Assembly: GCA_037447655.1 (NCBI GenBank)
Contig: JBBHKE010001952.1
Coordinates: 62,001-126,000, forward strand
DNA from: Zygnema cylindricum
Lineage: Eukaryota; Streptophyta; Zygnematophyceae; Zygnematales; Zygnemataceae
DNA: 64,000 nt
Direction: 5' to 3'
Position numbers and translations under genes: made by a program. Positions 46,288 to 59,266 of the stretch are shown piece by piece. How positions within the stretch are numbered: position 1 is the stretch's first letter; each line of letters begins with the position of its first letter. The notes beneath the pieces were generated by a model, which was not told where the DNA came from, did no database searches, and saw only the letters and a program-made list of their open reading frames with translations.

Positions 46288-47950
46288 TTATTTAGTTTGA
46301 CCCGTAACTTGATCTGGGACAGAATGTGTAGTAGTTCCTTCCACCTGCGGTATAGCTTGTGGTGAAGCATCTTGTAAAGGCACCAAAGGAACTGAAGGAA
46401 GAGGTGCACATGCCGGTGGAAAGTAGACTCGCTGCGTATGGTGAAAAATGACATATTCTTGCTTTTCCTTTGCCGGTTGATCTGGCACTTTAAAAAGGTC
46501 AACCGAATCCTGTTCATCTTTAATCTGGATATTTCTAGAAACAATCACTTTCTGTTTCTCAAGTACAAAGACCCTATATCCTTTCGCATTATCATCATAC
46601 CCCATAAAAATCCCAGGTAAGCCTTTAGCCTCCATTTTCCATCTATCCTGTGAAGTATCTAAAATAAAACACTTGCTGCCAAAGATCTTAAAGTGACTAA
46701 CATCAGGTTTTTCCCCCGTCCAAAGCTCATAAAGTGTATTGCTAACAGATCTAGAAGCAATTCTATTTTTAATATAAACAACACAATTAAGCGCTTCAGC
46801 CCAGAATTTCAAATCTAGCCCTTTATCTGCAAGCATGGACCGAGCACTCTCTGTCAATGTCCTATTTAATCTCTCAGAAACACCATTTTTGTTCCGGTGT
46901 ATATGGAACTGTAAGATTGTGACTGATACCTTCCTGAAGGAGAAATTCTTCGAATTCCTTTGATGTGTATTCTCCCCCGTTGTCCGATATTAGCTCCAAT
47001 ATTGGAACCCCATGAAGCTTTTCCACCCACGCTTTGTAGTACTTGAAGTGAGTAAACACTTCACTCTTATGTTTCATGAAGTAAACTTTGGTGTACCTCG
47101 AGTAGTCATGTGTGAATGTGACCATATAGTGAACACCTCCAGCCGAAGCCACTTGTGAAGGACCGAGAACATCAAAATGGATGAGCTGCATAACCATTTC
47201 CGATCTATGGTCTGTTTCCTGTGGAAAAGGCAATTTGTGGATCTTGCCAAGTGAACAACCATCACATGTTTCTATAGGATGAGATGTGAGAGAAACTCCA
47301 TCAACTTTTCTCGAATTCACCATTTTCTTTAGACAATCATAATTCATGTGTCCTAATCTCTTACGACACAACTCATTATCAGATTCGACAGTAGAGTTGA
47401 AAACATCATTTTCCTTATATTCAGCCATGTCCATCCGATACATTTTGCTCGCATCTCTAGTTCTTGTTACTGCGACTTTCCTTTTCTTGCTAACAACTTG
47501 TCTCCCTCCTTTCAAAACAACATCAAAGCCTTTGCTCTCCACTAATGATGTAGAAAAAAGATTTTTCTTAAAATCTGGAACATACAAAACATTATAAAGG
47601 GTTCTCTCTACCGACTTTCCCCCCACATCTACCATCAATGATACATCACCCTCAGCTGAGGTTTGAACACTCATGCCGCAAGCATAGTAGATACTCTTTG
47701 GAGATGTTTGCTGCAGATTCGTAAAAACCGCCTTGTTCCAACACATGTGGGCAGACGCTCCCGTGTCCATGATCCATCCCGCATCCTTTGGACCCTCCAT
47801 GGCAGCCGCCATAGCAAATAAATCCGCCTCCTCTTGCTCATTGAAGCTGAGAGACTCATCTGCATCAGTTGCAGAAGCTGAAAAAAGAGCATTTCCACGA
47901 GAAGGGTTTCCAGAAAAACCTTTGTGATACTGACTCTGTTGCCAACCTGG
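46288..47950 (-). pseudogene. R1 copia pol: protease and integrase
   Basis: The protease site is WIMDTGASAHMC. The GAG-pre-integrase motif CRKRLGHMNYDCLKKM follows, then the zinc residues CDGCSLGK, and the integrase core LIHFDVLGP, HDYSRYTKVYF and LISDNGGEYTSKEFEEFL (D-D-E residues present). Near 46875 the frame shifts after YTPEQ. The C-terminal part (ESARSMLADKGLDLKFWAEA, FKIFGSKCFILD, GIFMGYDDNAKGYRVF) continues in the other frame to a stop near 46288. Confidence 0.8.
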
Positions 47951-47979
47951 CCTGTATAAACCTGTCTTATTAGCCTTCT

Positions 47980-48774
47980 TCAGTTTAGGACAGTACCTGT
48001 ATCCATGACCCTTCTCAGAACAATAGGAAGAAGTAGTAGTAGATGGCCTATTTTGCCTTTGATTATACTGATTCTGATTCTGGTTAACTGAGTCCTATTC
48101 TGATTAAACTGATTTCTTTTGTCAAAGTCTGTTGCAATTGCCTCAACCTTTCCTTCTCCCTCAAGGAGTTTAGTGTTTGTTTCTTCCTCCAATATAAGAT
48201 TATACGCTAACTGAAATGACCGGCTAGCTTTATCATGACTCTTTAATTGAACAGACACACCCTTCATGCTACTAGGGAGACCTCTAATAAGCAAAGCCGC
48301 CTGTTGAAACTCAAGAAATGACCCCCCAGCAGAAGAGTGAGCATCAATGAGCGCACGAAAATTGTCACAATACTCAACCATAGTTCCCCCCGTGTATTTG
48401 TATCCCCAAATTTTTCCAGCCACCAAAAGCTCCTCATGAACATTCGCTTTCTCAAAAGCGGTTTTGAGGGATGTCCAAATCTCCCTCGCCTTCTTCATTT
48501 TCAGTCGGGACATGACCAAATTTTCTGAAATACAAAGAATTAGATTGTTCCTTGCCATTGAATTCTTTTTTGCCCAAGTTGGATCTGTTTCATCAAGGGA
48601 GCCATCCAAGACCCCCAATAAGTCAGCAGTTTCAAACGACGATTCAACCATTGCCGCCCAGTACGCATACTTTTGGCCATTGAAGATAGGAATTCTTGAC
48701 GAAAGGCCCATAACCTGTTGTTCTACAACTACTGTTGCAGGCGGAGAACCAGCAGTAGTAGTAGAAGTAGACAT
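47980..48774 (-). pseudogene. R1 copia gag
   Basis: It starts MSTSTTTAGSPPATVVVEQQ at 48774. The UBN2-type gag body has FNGQKYAYWAAMVESSFETA, IWTSLKTAFEKANVHEELLV and LPSSMKGVSVQLKSHDKASR. A frameshift near 48090 separates it from the zinc knuckle. The knuckle reads YCSEKGHGYRYC and lacks the first Cys of the usual CX2CX4HX4C. Confidence 0.75.
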
Positions 48775-48855
48775 GAAAAACAACAGAAAATAATCAAAGT
48801 ACCTACTCAACAGCCAACTTTGAACTGACACAAAATATGACTCAGAACCCAAATA

Positions 48856-49740
48856 TCTTTTAAATTTGATACAGTGATACACAATATAGTAAACTGACAA
48901 TTCCCAAAATTTCAGCCCAAACGACGTAGTAAACCATAAGATATGATGTCTGGAAGTTTCCCAAAAAACTCCCCTTAGAAAATCATATTCCCAAAAACTA
49001 GATACTACAAAATTGGCTAAGTCCTAATTTATATACTCACAGTGCGTATCTACTGATCTACACTAATTCGGATAACCGTTACTACGGTTATTATCCTGAC
49101 TAACGACAAAGCATCTTACCCGTACGTCACTGTACCTCAAAAACCCTAATTACTATTTTCTAAAAACCTGATTAATAGAAAACACTATTTTATATCACAC
49201 TAAACGACAAACTAATGTTATTCAAATATTTACAAAAATTGAACCGTACACAAAACGTTTTAACCATACACAAAACGTTCCAAATGCTTAGTCAGCGGTG
49301 ACCGCTAAAGTCCAGTCGAATGTGGTCGTGTAGTACGAAGCACCTGAGTGCTTCGTCACTTGTGGTCCCACACGAATCACGCTTGTGGTCCCTCGTGAAT
49401 CACGCTTGTGGTCCCAGTTGAATCGCGTCCGTTGGAACAGATTCGATTGACGTTGGTACCGTCGATCTGGACCATATGTTTCCAAAATACTCGGTACAGA
49501 TCCCATTCGTCCGATCATGTGAATCGCATCGTCAAGTTTTTGACACGTATGCTTGATTGTCGACGCTACTTCGAAAACCCTGCATACGTTCTTTCGCCAA
49601 CACGTGTCCCTGCAAAAGTACAATACACTCGATTGTACCTTTTGCTACTGTAACACTAATTGAGGTAAGTATTACTAGGAAAAATATCCTAAGTTATTTT
49701 TACCCCTATAAACTGAAATAAAGATTCATAAATTACAACA
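48856..49740 (-). mobile_element. R1 copia element: right (5') LTR
   Basis: On the minus strand it begins TGTTGTAATTTATGAATC at 49740. It directly abuts the gag region of element R2, so R1 inserted into R2 or R2's left end was deleted. Confidence 0.75.
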
Positions 49741-52700
49741 AAGCTTACATCTTAGAGGAGGAGGCCACTCACATAGCATTAAATGGTGGACAATGCTTAC
49801 AATGCTCAGACTTATAGGCCGACTGGATTATCTGGAAATAAGAATTTCACTCCTAATCCAAATGATAGGCAATATGATAGGTGTGTCTATTGCTTTGGTC
49901 AAGGTCATGTTTTTCGGCTATGTCCGGCTTATATAAAAACATGTGAAACAAGAATTTATCGTGAGGGTTGGAAGGTGCGGTCGGAGGATTCTCCATCCAG
50001 AGTGGCGGCATCAAAACTGCCGGTTACAAATGCGGCTTTCTTTGCAACCGATGAGACGCAACAAGACGATTCACCAAAGGAAAACGACGATGTGGTCATA
50101 TTTCCGCAATCGGATGATGATGAATTCTTTGCTCTCGCATATTTTCTCATGGAGGGGCCTCAAGAAAACGGGTGGATTATGGACTCCGGATGCTCCTCCC
50201 ATAGGTGCGGCAACCGAGATTACTTCAAAACCCTGACTCCGATTCCCACTCGCCAGATTTATTATGCTGATGACAGCGATATTAAAGCAACACCTAAAGG
50301 AAGCGTGGAGTTAGCTTGTGACATCAATGGTCAAGTTGTGAAAAGGACATTGCATGATGTTCTTTATGTTCCAAAGTTTAAGAAAAAAATGTTTTCAACT
50401 TCGGTGGCTGAAATGAAAGGATTTGAAATTTTGCAAAAGAATAGGAAAAAGGTAGTGAGCGAAGATGGGAGGGTAGCATTGGTAGGAACTAGAGGCCCAA
50501 ACTTGTTGTATCGAATGGACTTGGCTAATGAAACTGACTTTGCATACTCCAGTGTCCTTCCGGAAAGTGTTTTGTGGCATAAGAGGCTCGGTCACGTTCA
50601 TCGTGATAGACTTGATAATATGGTAAAATAATAAATGATAGATGGTGTCAACTTAGGCCAAAAGGAAACTCATGTATGTGATGGGTGTGCATTGGGAAAG
50701 CTTCACAAGTTACCCCTACCTCAGGTCGCGGATAACCTGGCTACGGATTTGTTGCAAATTATTCATTCGGATGTGTGGTGACCATCAAAAGTCCCTTCCC
50801 TCAGTGGCAGCCGGTTTTTGGTCACCTTTACCGATGATTTCTCCTGATACAGCAAGGATTACTTTTTGAAACAGAAAAGTGAAGTGCTCACTCACTTCAA
50901 ACATTTTCGAGTGTGGGCAAAAAAGCTTCATGTGAAGAAAATCATCTCCATTCGGTAAGACAAAGAAGGTGAATATATTTCCCATGCATTTTCAAACTAT
51001 CTAAAAGAAAATGGAAATTTTCGACAATTTATACTTCCGTATACTCCAAAGCAAAACGAAGTATCAAAAAGACTTAACCAGACTTTAACGGAAAGTGTAA
51101 AATCTATGATGTTAGATAAAGGGATAGATTATAAATTATGGGGTGAGGCTTTCTCTTGTGCCTCTTATATAAGAAATATAGTAGAAACTAAAGCCGTGAA
51201 AGGAGAAACACCATATGAAGTGTGGAGAGGGAAAAAACCTAATGTTAATCATTTTCGGGTTTTTGGGAGCAAATATTTTATTTTGGATAATCTACCTATT
51301 TCTAAACTTAGTGCGAATCTGTTCCCGAGATTTTTATGGGATATGATGATGAGTCACTCGGCTATAGAGTATACAATACGGATATAAAAACTCTTCAAGT
51401 TGCTAGGAATATTTTGGTTAAAGAAGAAAGTCAATCAGTTGACATCTTTGGCATGACAGATATAGAGAAAAATGCCAAAATCCAAGAATATGTAATTTTG
51501 AAAATGTCTTTCTTACATCTTCTAAGCCATCTTCTCCTATTTCTACTCTGGATACTCCACTTGTCCAAAGTCCTCATTCTCCTCCACCTCCATCTCCCCC
51601 TCTTTGGCGGCAACCTACGGATCCAACAATTCCAGCCTCAGATTTTTCGGGGGGAAGAAGGCAAAGCAGCAAGCTGCGAGGCGGCGAAGCTGCGCTACTA
51701 AGCTGAGAAGCTGCGAAGCTGCAAAGGTGCGATGCTGCGAAGTGCACCGGTAGAGCATGCTCTCTTTTTTGCCATTACGATAAAACCGGCCACCATACAA
51801 GTGGCTTTTTCAGCTCCAAACAAAGATCAATCGATCTCCGCGGCGAACGACGAAATGTGATCGATAATGGAGGCTCACACTTGGGAGCTTGTAGAACTTC
51901 CGTCGGACCGAAAGGCAATCGGCTGTAAGTGGGTCTTCAAAGTTAAGATGAATCCGGAAAATTCCATTGAAAGATATAAAGCTAGACTTGTTGCAAAAGG
52001 CTACAGTCAAAAAAATGGAATTGACTATGAGGAGACTTTCTCTCTGGTTGTTCGGTTTCCAACTGTTAAAATTTTGTTGTCTTAAGCGGCCATTGAGGAT
52101 ATAGAATTACATCAAATGGATGTTAAGAGAACTTTCTTGCATGGAGATTTAGAGGAGGTGATCTATATGAAGCAGCCTGAAATGTATGCCGAGACCGGAA
52201 AAAAAAATCTGGTTTGTAAGCTATTGAAATCCCTATTTGGTCCAAAGCATGCTCCCATTGAGGATATAGAATTACATCAAATGGATGTTAAGACAACTTT
52301 TTTGCATAGAGATTTAGAGGAGGTGATCTATATGAAGCAGCCTGAAATGTATGCCGAGACCGGAAAAAAAAATCTGGTCTGTAAGCTGTTGAAATCCTTG
52401 TATGATCTAAAGCAGGCTCCCCGTCAGTGGAATCTGAAATTAGATGAGTTTCTAACCGGTCTTGGCTTTGTACGAATTAGTTCGGATCACTCAGTCTACG
52501 TTATAGAAGGGGAAGATGGGATTATTTATACTGTTGTGTATATAGATGATTTGCTGCTATTGAGTAAGTCATTAAATGAGATCAACAAAATAAAGGCAGC
52601 CTTGAATTCGAGATTTGAGATGAAAGATTTAGGGGAAGCAAAGTATATTCTTGGAATTCAAGTAGAAAGGGATAGAGATAGGGGAGTTATCTATCTAACG

Positions 52701-53537
52701 TAGTGGGAAACAATAGGGAATGTGCTTGGAAAATTTGGCCTGTCAGTGGCAAAAGGAAGTGCCACTCCCATGGAGTTTAAGCACAAAGTGAAAGGCATAG
52801 AGATCCACGAAGGAGTCATTATTGACGACACCTTCGAGTCAGGGGAGGCAGATTTTATGGCCATCATTCCATACTGGCAGATTGTCGGTAGCCTAATCTC
52901 CTTCATGAACTGCACGAGACCAAACATTGCGGCAGTAGTCGATGCTCTTAGCCAGAGTTTGCAAAATCCGAGAAAAACAGATTGGGAGGCAGCAAAGAGG
53001 GTTTTTGGATACCTTGCAAGAACACGGAATCTTCGACTTGCTTTCGGTGGAGATGAAGTAAAAATTTAGACTTAAAGTGATGCTAGTTAGGGAGACATAC
53101 CAAGCCGTCGTTCCACCACTGGATTTATCTGAAAATAGGAAGTGGAACATGTTGTTGGAGCAACAAGCTTTAAAAGGTAACAACTCAGTCTTCAATGGAG
53201 ATTAAATACATGGCGGCAAGCTCAACTATCAAGGAGTTACCTTAGGTAGATTCTCTTCTTCAAGAGCTTCAATCCATGCAATCGGGACCTCAAATAGTTT
53301 AGTGTGATAACCAAGCAGCTATTGCGATTGGATCTAACCCAAGTCATCACTTCCAAAGCAAACACATTGCTATCAAGTTGCATTTTGTGAGAGAGAAGGT
53401 GATGAACAAAATTTTGAAACTAAGTTATCTGCCAGATGTGATAATGATAGCTGATATGATGACTAAGTCTTTACCTGCACACTTCGTAGAGAGGAATGTG
53501 GACTCAGTGGCTGATAGAGTCTAAAGGTTTACGGGAG
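49741..53537 (+). pseudogene. R2: decayed copia element, gag end to RNase H
   Basis: The order is zinc knuckle CVYCFGQGHVFRLC (complete CX2CX4HX4C), protease WIMDSGCSSHRCG, GAG-pre-integrase VLWHKRLGHVHRDRLDNMVK, then integrase pieces (DGCALGKLHKLPLPQ, HSDVW, TDDFS) with several stops between 50629 and 50960. The RT follows from about 51870 ([24 protein letters not shown] near 52540) and the RNase H to about 53520 (MADMMTKSLPA-like end). At least six in-frame stops make it inactive. A 165-bp in-frame duplication lies inside the RT. The 5' LTR and most of gag are missing. Confidence 0.8.
52091..52420 (+). repeat. 165-bp in-frame tandem duplication within the R2 reverse transcriptase
   Basis: Unit 52091-52255 is repeated at 52256-52420 with few changes. 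Each copy encodes IEDIELHQMDVK.TFLH ... KNLVCKLLKSL, i.e. 55 residues around the first catalytic Asp region. Confidence 0.9.
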
Positions 53538-54060
53538 TGTTGGTTTTTGGAAACCTTTAGTCCTCTCTATATCACAGTGAGATGATGCCATGCTGTTCTG
53601 GTCACACCGCAGCCATAACAGCTTGAGTAAGAAAGATACTCTGCTGCCATGATACGGTGGTAACAGCGGAGTCATAGCAGCGTGTATAAGGAAGATACTC
53701 TGTTGTCATACTGCGCGGGTCAAACACCGCGGCCAGAGCAGTTTGTGCTGAGTCATTTTGGTTGAACGATAAGTTGTCGTATTCAAGATTTAGTGTTATA
53801 CGTAACGCAGAAAGGAGTACACAGACTAGGTATACTCAAAGCACATGTGTCGGTCCGTGAGGAAGTGAAGATTGGTTGTTCCGGACGGAAAAGTACAAGT
53901 TCATTTGGAGGGTATGATTTACACGTGGAGGATCATCTTCGTGATGAAAGAATGCGCCAACAGCGGACTGAGTCTGCCGTCATTTTGAAAGAAATACATT
54001 GACTGCGCCGTCATTTTAGCGGGGGAACTTTGACCAGGCACTATTTCATTTTAGCGGGTG
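53538..54060 (+). mobile_element. R2 putative 3' LTR
   Basis: After a purine-rich tract (AAAGGTTTACGGGAG) a TGTTGG start appears at 53538, as expected for a copia LTR. The right end is uncertain because no second LTR copy is present for comparison. The repeated AAGATACTCTG(C/T)TG blocks at 53630-53710 are internal. Confidence 0.45.
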
Positions 54061-54734
54061 TTAGTTTTTAGGCTTGTGTAAATATTGTGTACGGTTGACG
54101 GGGAAGTTTTTGGTTTTGATAAAGTTTAGTTTACCGGTCGACCACGGTAATTGTGGTACAATGTAGATCAACTCTAGGTTCACTTGTATATGTAGGACGT
54201 AGAATACTTTGGAGTTAGGAATTCCTTGGATGTAAAACTGCGAAGCAATTTTTGGGTGTTTTTGAATTACAAGATCATTGTGATCTTTTGGCAGAACATT
54301 GTGAAATTCTGCATGTGGTTTGCTTGATGTATAATCTGTATTATTGCAAATTTGCATAACTATGGTGTGTCTGGTTTGCTTCGGGCTTTATTGTGAAGTC
54401 GGTCATTTGTGGGATCTTGTGAGAGTTTCCTCTTTGTGTATTATTCATTATAGCAACTGATGGTGCTTTTACTTCTGTTTTTGTGTACCGGTTTCCTCAA
54501 GACAACATTCCCTTGAAGATATTTTGCCTATTCACAAGGACTACATTCAAACCCTCTTTCTCAAATTCCTCCCCACCCCACTCTGATACTTCATTGAAGT
54601 TTCCCCGGAGTGATAGAGTTTCACGATTATACCCCAACTGATCCTCTAATACCAATGCCTTATCTTCTAAATCTTCAAATTAATAATTTTTTGATGTTTC
54701 AGTTCTTATTTCAGTATATGATTCAGATAGTTCA
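54061..54734. other. Spacer between R2 and R3
   Basis: No gene is seen. It may contain the rest of the R2 LTR and the decayed 3' part of the R3 gag. Confidence 0.35.
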
Positions 54735-55423
54735 AGAAATGCAACTTAGCCATTTAATCAATCAAACCTATGACATGAATGCTAGATGAGTCAAATTCCA
54801 CAATATAATCTTTCACAAATCCAGTGTGCTTATATTTAAGCCACTTTTCTCCCATACTGGATTTATAAGTGACAGACAAGAAACGCGATTTGATCGCGGT
54901 CTTAAAAGCCTCCTAATCAACATTATCAGGAATTAGGTTAGACTTTCTCACAGTGTTATACCAAATCCGAGCATCACCTTTCAAACTGCTAACAGCAAAA
55001 GAACTGTAATCATCACGATCACAGTTCCTAGATTCCAAATAATACTCCATATGAAAAATCAAAGCATTAAACTCATCAATTTTCTAACCATCAAAGAATG
55101 GTGCTTCACAATTAGACGATTACATATCTCTTATCTTCTTAGGTCTATCGTGATCATCTTCTCTAAAATTGACATTCTTCTTACTACTCTCCCCCTTTTT
55201 ATCTTTAACATCATTTTTGGAGTGAATTAGATTAATTATTTCATCTAATTTCTGATTTGAAATATTTCCATTTTCTTTAACGTCCTTCAATACTTTTCAA
55301 CTCAAAAATTGTTTCATCCACAACAACAACATTATTATTAAATTTTTTGACCAATTTCACACTACGTTTTTTCAACACATTCAAAGCATGTTCCATTTCA
55401 CGTTTCCATGCAAAATTTGCCAT
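54735..55423 (-). pseudogene. R3: decayed Ty3/gypsy-type gag
   Basis: Reading from an ATG at 55423 on the minus strand gives MANFAWKREMEHALNVLKKR. After one frameshift come FDG-KIDEFNALIFHMEYYLE, SLKGDARIWYNTVRKSN, EAFKTAIKSRFLS and KDYIVEFDSS. These match the retrotransposon gag (PF03732-type) core. Stops replace coding triplets after RDM, FFDG, NVD and LID. It belongs with the PBS and LTR on its right. Confidence 0.65.
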
Positions 55424-56184
55424 TATAACACAATGAAATGAAACAAATTAGAAAAAAAGTAGAATATAATTATTCAAAAGAGTTTGCAACAGATTTGAAG
55501 TCCACAGATTTCTCCAATCCAAGACTTTGTTCCCTTAACAAATCTTTTGAAAGATATCAAAATCTGAAAAAAATCAAATAAACATTAAAAGCAATTAGTG
55601 AAAATTCAATTTTCCCAAACATTGAAATAGAAAGGTAAAAAAAAAGGTTTCCCTACAAGTTTTGCAACAACAAAATTCAAAAGGTAAAATTTAACCACAA
55701 AATTTGCAAGACAAAATTGAACTAATCAAAGGTAACAATTTAGGATTTGAAAAGTTTTAAGTCATTTCTGGACTTTTTTGCTCTTGAAGAAGTAAAATAC
55801 TCCACTTTTCTTCTTCTCGATTAGCAAATTTCCCATTTCCCACTATATCAAGATCTTTTACTCTCTAATCCTCGCATCCTCATCTTTCATGGCTTCAAGC
55901 CCTCCCTCTACACATGAATCATCGGTAAGAGAAGGCAAGTCTGTTTGACCTCTAGGTAATTGGAGTGAGCTTCAGCGGTGGCTACACGGCCCACCCCGCC
56001 TAAGTCTTAAGGACCTAAGCACGCCCCAAATCTAACCAGCGGCCGCTTGCAGTGTGGTCAGTTAGTTTCCCTCCAATCCCTCACCACTTCACATTGTGGT
56101 TCCACCGACACAGGTCAAAGCACCCTCACCGGTCATGGCAGTCGATTTTCGAGTGCGAAAACTTTTCCCTGGTTTCTAACCAAA

Positions 56185-56196
56185 GCTCTGATACCA
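56185..56196 (-). other. R3 primer-binding site
   Basis: On the minus strand TGGTATCAGAGC stands 2 bp inside the LTR end. This is the usual plant retrotransposon site complementary to initiator tRNA-Met. Confidence 0.8.
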
Positions 56197-56198
56197 TA

Positions 56199-57045
56199 TG
56201 TAATAGGATCTCTTACCTCTCAGAAAATCCCATTACTACATCCAATTTCAACCACACATTCCACACATTGGAAAATACACATCGACATTAGAAAGCACTC
56301 ACATAAGGATAAATTTCAAATTGCAAAAAGCTTTTGTCCACATAACATTAGCTTGGTCTCTTCCCCTCGTGGCTCAACCTTTGTATTTAAAGTGTTTTCC
56401 ACTACTCTCCACTCTTAATAATTCTATATTTTAATTACTAAAACACTACTTAGTTTGTAAGAGATTTCAGTGCAAAAATGCCATCGCACCAATTTGATTT
56501 TAATCGCTCAAGACCAAGATCAATCAGAACTTCCACAAACTTTTCCAAACAAAAAGATGCCTACTTTTCTCCTAAACTTCACTATTTATCCATCATCGCC
56601 CTAGGCTAGCCAGGCCAGAGTCAACGCTATGTTGAACAGGTTTTACCTGGCAGGTTTTACCTAGGCCAATCATTGATCAGCAAGGACTCAGACTCACCAA
56701 TGCAAAAACGTGTGAAATCTCTTACTAACTACGTAGCATTTACTAACCAATCAAACACTACGTTTCACTACTTAACATTTACGTGCAAAAGTGCACGCCA
56801 AACGAAACGCGACTTCGCACGAACGTGCGTCCCAAATTTCGCACGCGAAACTACTTACCAAATTAACATTAAGGTCGCTTCTCCATCAGGCGCCGACTGC
56901 AATCGTACGGAAATGTTTACTACCAGTAATACTTCGTTCTTTTCTCCATCAAGTCGTGTCACCAATAGAATGTATCGCGTACGTGCTTTTTTTCGATTGG
57001 ACGCACGTAGATTCATGTTATGACGACGAGCAGTCAAAGATTCCA
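56199..57045 (-). mobile_element. R3 LTR (5' LTR)
   Basis: On the minus strand its 3' end reads CCTATTACA at 56199, followed by the PBS. Bases 56199-56988 are nearly identical to 59267-60057. The outer end is less certain, because the two copies diverge after about 56988 but share GAGCAGTCA and CTGAAATAG further on. Confidence 0.7.
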
Positions 57046-57912
57046 ATAGTTAAATATCTGAAATAGTATCCGATGGCAGTCTGGCGCGATGCAGAGCACA
57101 GTAGTACGGAGGCTGCACGATTCCATAGACGGCGGGTTTCACACTTTACAGTTGACATGCCGGTGGAAAGTAGCCGGGCGCGGGCGGCAATAAATGAGCG
57201 GCCGCCATGCCGCGTGCTGCGGCAGGTAGAGGCGCTGGCCGCGACCACGGACAGAAACTTATTGGCTGCTGCCCGCGGACTCATTCGTACGATCGTACGT
57301 TTTGAACCGGCAGTACGACGGTGCTGTTCGTAGCAATGATGTTCCGTGCGGAAGCAGAGTACCGCGGGAGTTATGCAATGTTGAAACTTCAGTGCCGCGT
57401 GTGAACTTTTCAACGGCTCAGATTCGTTGAGAACGTCAACTTCGATCGGTCTGTTCGATCAAAACATCCTATGAACGTCCTCAAAACATCCTCAGTTCAG
57501 TTCAACGTGCGAAAACGTGTGCAAACGGTATATCCGTTAACCTCGTATGACAGGTATATTATACTCAAAAAATACGTATAGTACGTCAATAATACGGAAC
57601 TACTGTAGCAGATGTACATTACAGTCTGTACTGTAGCATTTGAACGCGTCTTCGCAATTTTGAGCATTGGAATCAAATATTCGGCGACCAATGGCATGTT
57701 AATTCAACCAACAACGGTGGTCAACAAAATATTTTTACGAGGAGAAGCACAGGTCTCGATACCGTGAATGAAGCGATGCGCATCGCATCGCAACGCATCG
57801 CATCGTGCCAACAAGCGATGCGCAAAGGCACGATGCAGCAGATCAAGGCGATGCAAATGACGTGGCAAATGATGTCATAACGTACAGCTCTGCCGACAAA
57901 AAATTGATCTAA
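57046..57912. other. Intergenic with a GATGCG-rich stretch
   Basis: GC-richer sequence at 57070-57320 has short frames without recognisable motifs. At about 57771-57855 repeated GCGATGCG/CGCATCGC words form several small palindromes. No gene is supported. Confidence 0.4.
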
Positions 57913-58586
57913 GGGCGAAGTTCCATCAGGCGAAAAGTGGCGTAGTTTACAGAAATCAGCGACTCTCCGTACCAAATCGTACCACCTATTTTGTTTTTAT
58001 AATAAAATCAGCATTACAGAGAATCTTGCCGATACTCTCCGAAGGTCTTAGAGGTGATACTAGCCGTCGGATGTTCATCTGCGAGGAGTTCGCTTCATTT
58101 TTCTCTGTAACTGTCAACCCACCTCGAGGAGGTGGGAGGACGATTAAGCTACGTGTCATGATGGAAAACCAACGAAAAATCTTAAGATTTGCACATGACA
58201 CGCGCTTTCCAAAATACAACCAAAAATAAAAAAGAAATTTCGTAACATTCCTTCGTCACGCTATTTTCGGTAACTTTTGTTCGTCACACTATTTCTCTCG
58301 AAGGACTTTCGTTATGTTCGAAAACAGAAAACCCTAAAAAATGAGTTGGGGTACAAACTAGCGTCTGCAAAAAGTATAAAAGTTCACGCAGGTACATGGT
58401 ACGCAAGTGAGGATTTGAAGTTAAGTTTGTCGGTGCTAAAAATCTGAAAGATATTCACTATCTGCGTGGCGCCACTCAATGTATAACACGTGTAATACAG
58501 ACTCTACGTGATGGAACTTCGACTCAATCGACCCGGTCTGTGGAGTTGGCCGTACGATTACAGAAACGTATGATGGAACTTCACCC
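57913..58586. mobile_element. 674-bp PIF/Harbinger-like MITE
   Basis: The termini GGGCGAAGTTCCATCA and complement of GGGTGAAGTTCCATCA (one mismatch in 16) are bordered by TAA on both sides (57910-57912 and 58587-58589). There is no coding capacity. A lone matching end lies at about 60580-60605. Confidence 0.75.
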
Positions 58587-59266
58587 TAAGACGATTGTCA
58601 CGCATCCCAAGTTGCTGGCCCGCCTGTAGGCCGTTAACTAGAAAGAGATGGCTGCTGAAACTAAGAAAGTCATTTTTAAACAAATTCCAAATTCTATTTT
58701 TTTTGCCGTTATGGTTAAACCTTTGGTCATGGCCACCTAATCTCGCTTTTCGCCCTATTCACTTTCTATTTGTCACTCTTTTTACTTACAGATAGTCGAA
58801 AATGAGCCATTTGCGAAAACTTTTTTTCCCTTGCCAAAAATGTTTACTGCTAAAGCACAAATAGGTTACGCCATATTCGACAAATTACGATTAAGAGTGG
58901 TTAAAATATACTGTTTTGAGAGGTCTTTCTTTTTCGAGCAAATTTTGACATGTTATATTCGCCCTTCACGCAATGATAAGATTCTCAAGTTTTGGCTAGC
59001 TAAACCTTCTACTTTTCTTGTCATATAGTTGATCAAGCAATCACGAATTTGTTAGTGAGTGGGTATAATCACAATAATAATTCTTTAAGTAAATCAAGGC
59101 AACACACCCCACATCACAATTGTTGGCTCATCTTAATCTTTCTTTCGTAATTGTCTCGTGGACAACGATAACACTTCACTGGATCATAGAGCTTTTCATG
59201 GGGTTCGACATGTCCTCATATTAAAACATCTCGTGCGTCATTCTGGAACGTTGGGCTTAGACCTAA
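58587..59266. other. Intergenic, nothing recognised
   Basis: AT-rich, with only short frames such as 58831-59028 and no family motif. Confidence 0.4.

Noticed and set aside
56047-57023. Frames of 123, 116 and 91 codons
   Set aside because: They lie inside the R3 leader and LTR and recur in the second LTR copy, as expected for repeat DNA.
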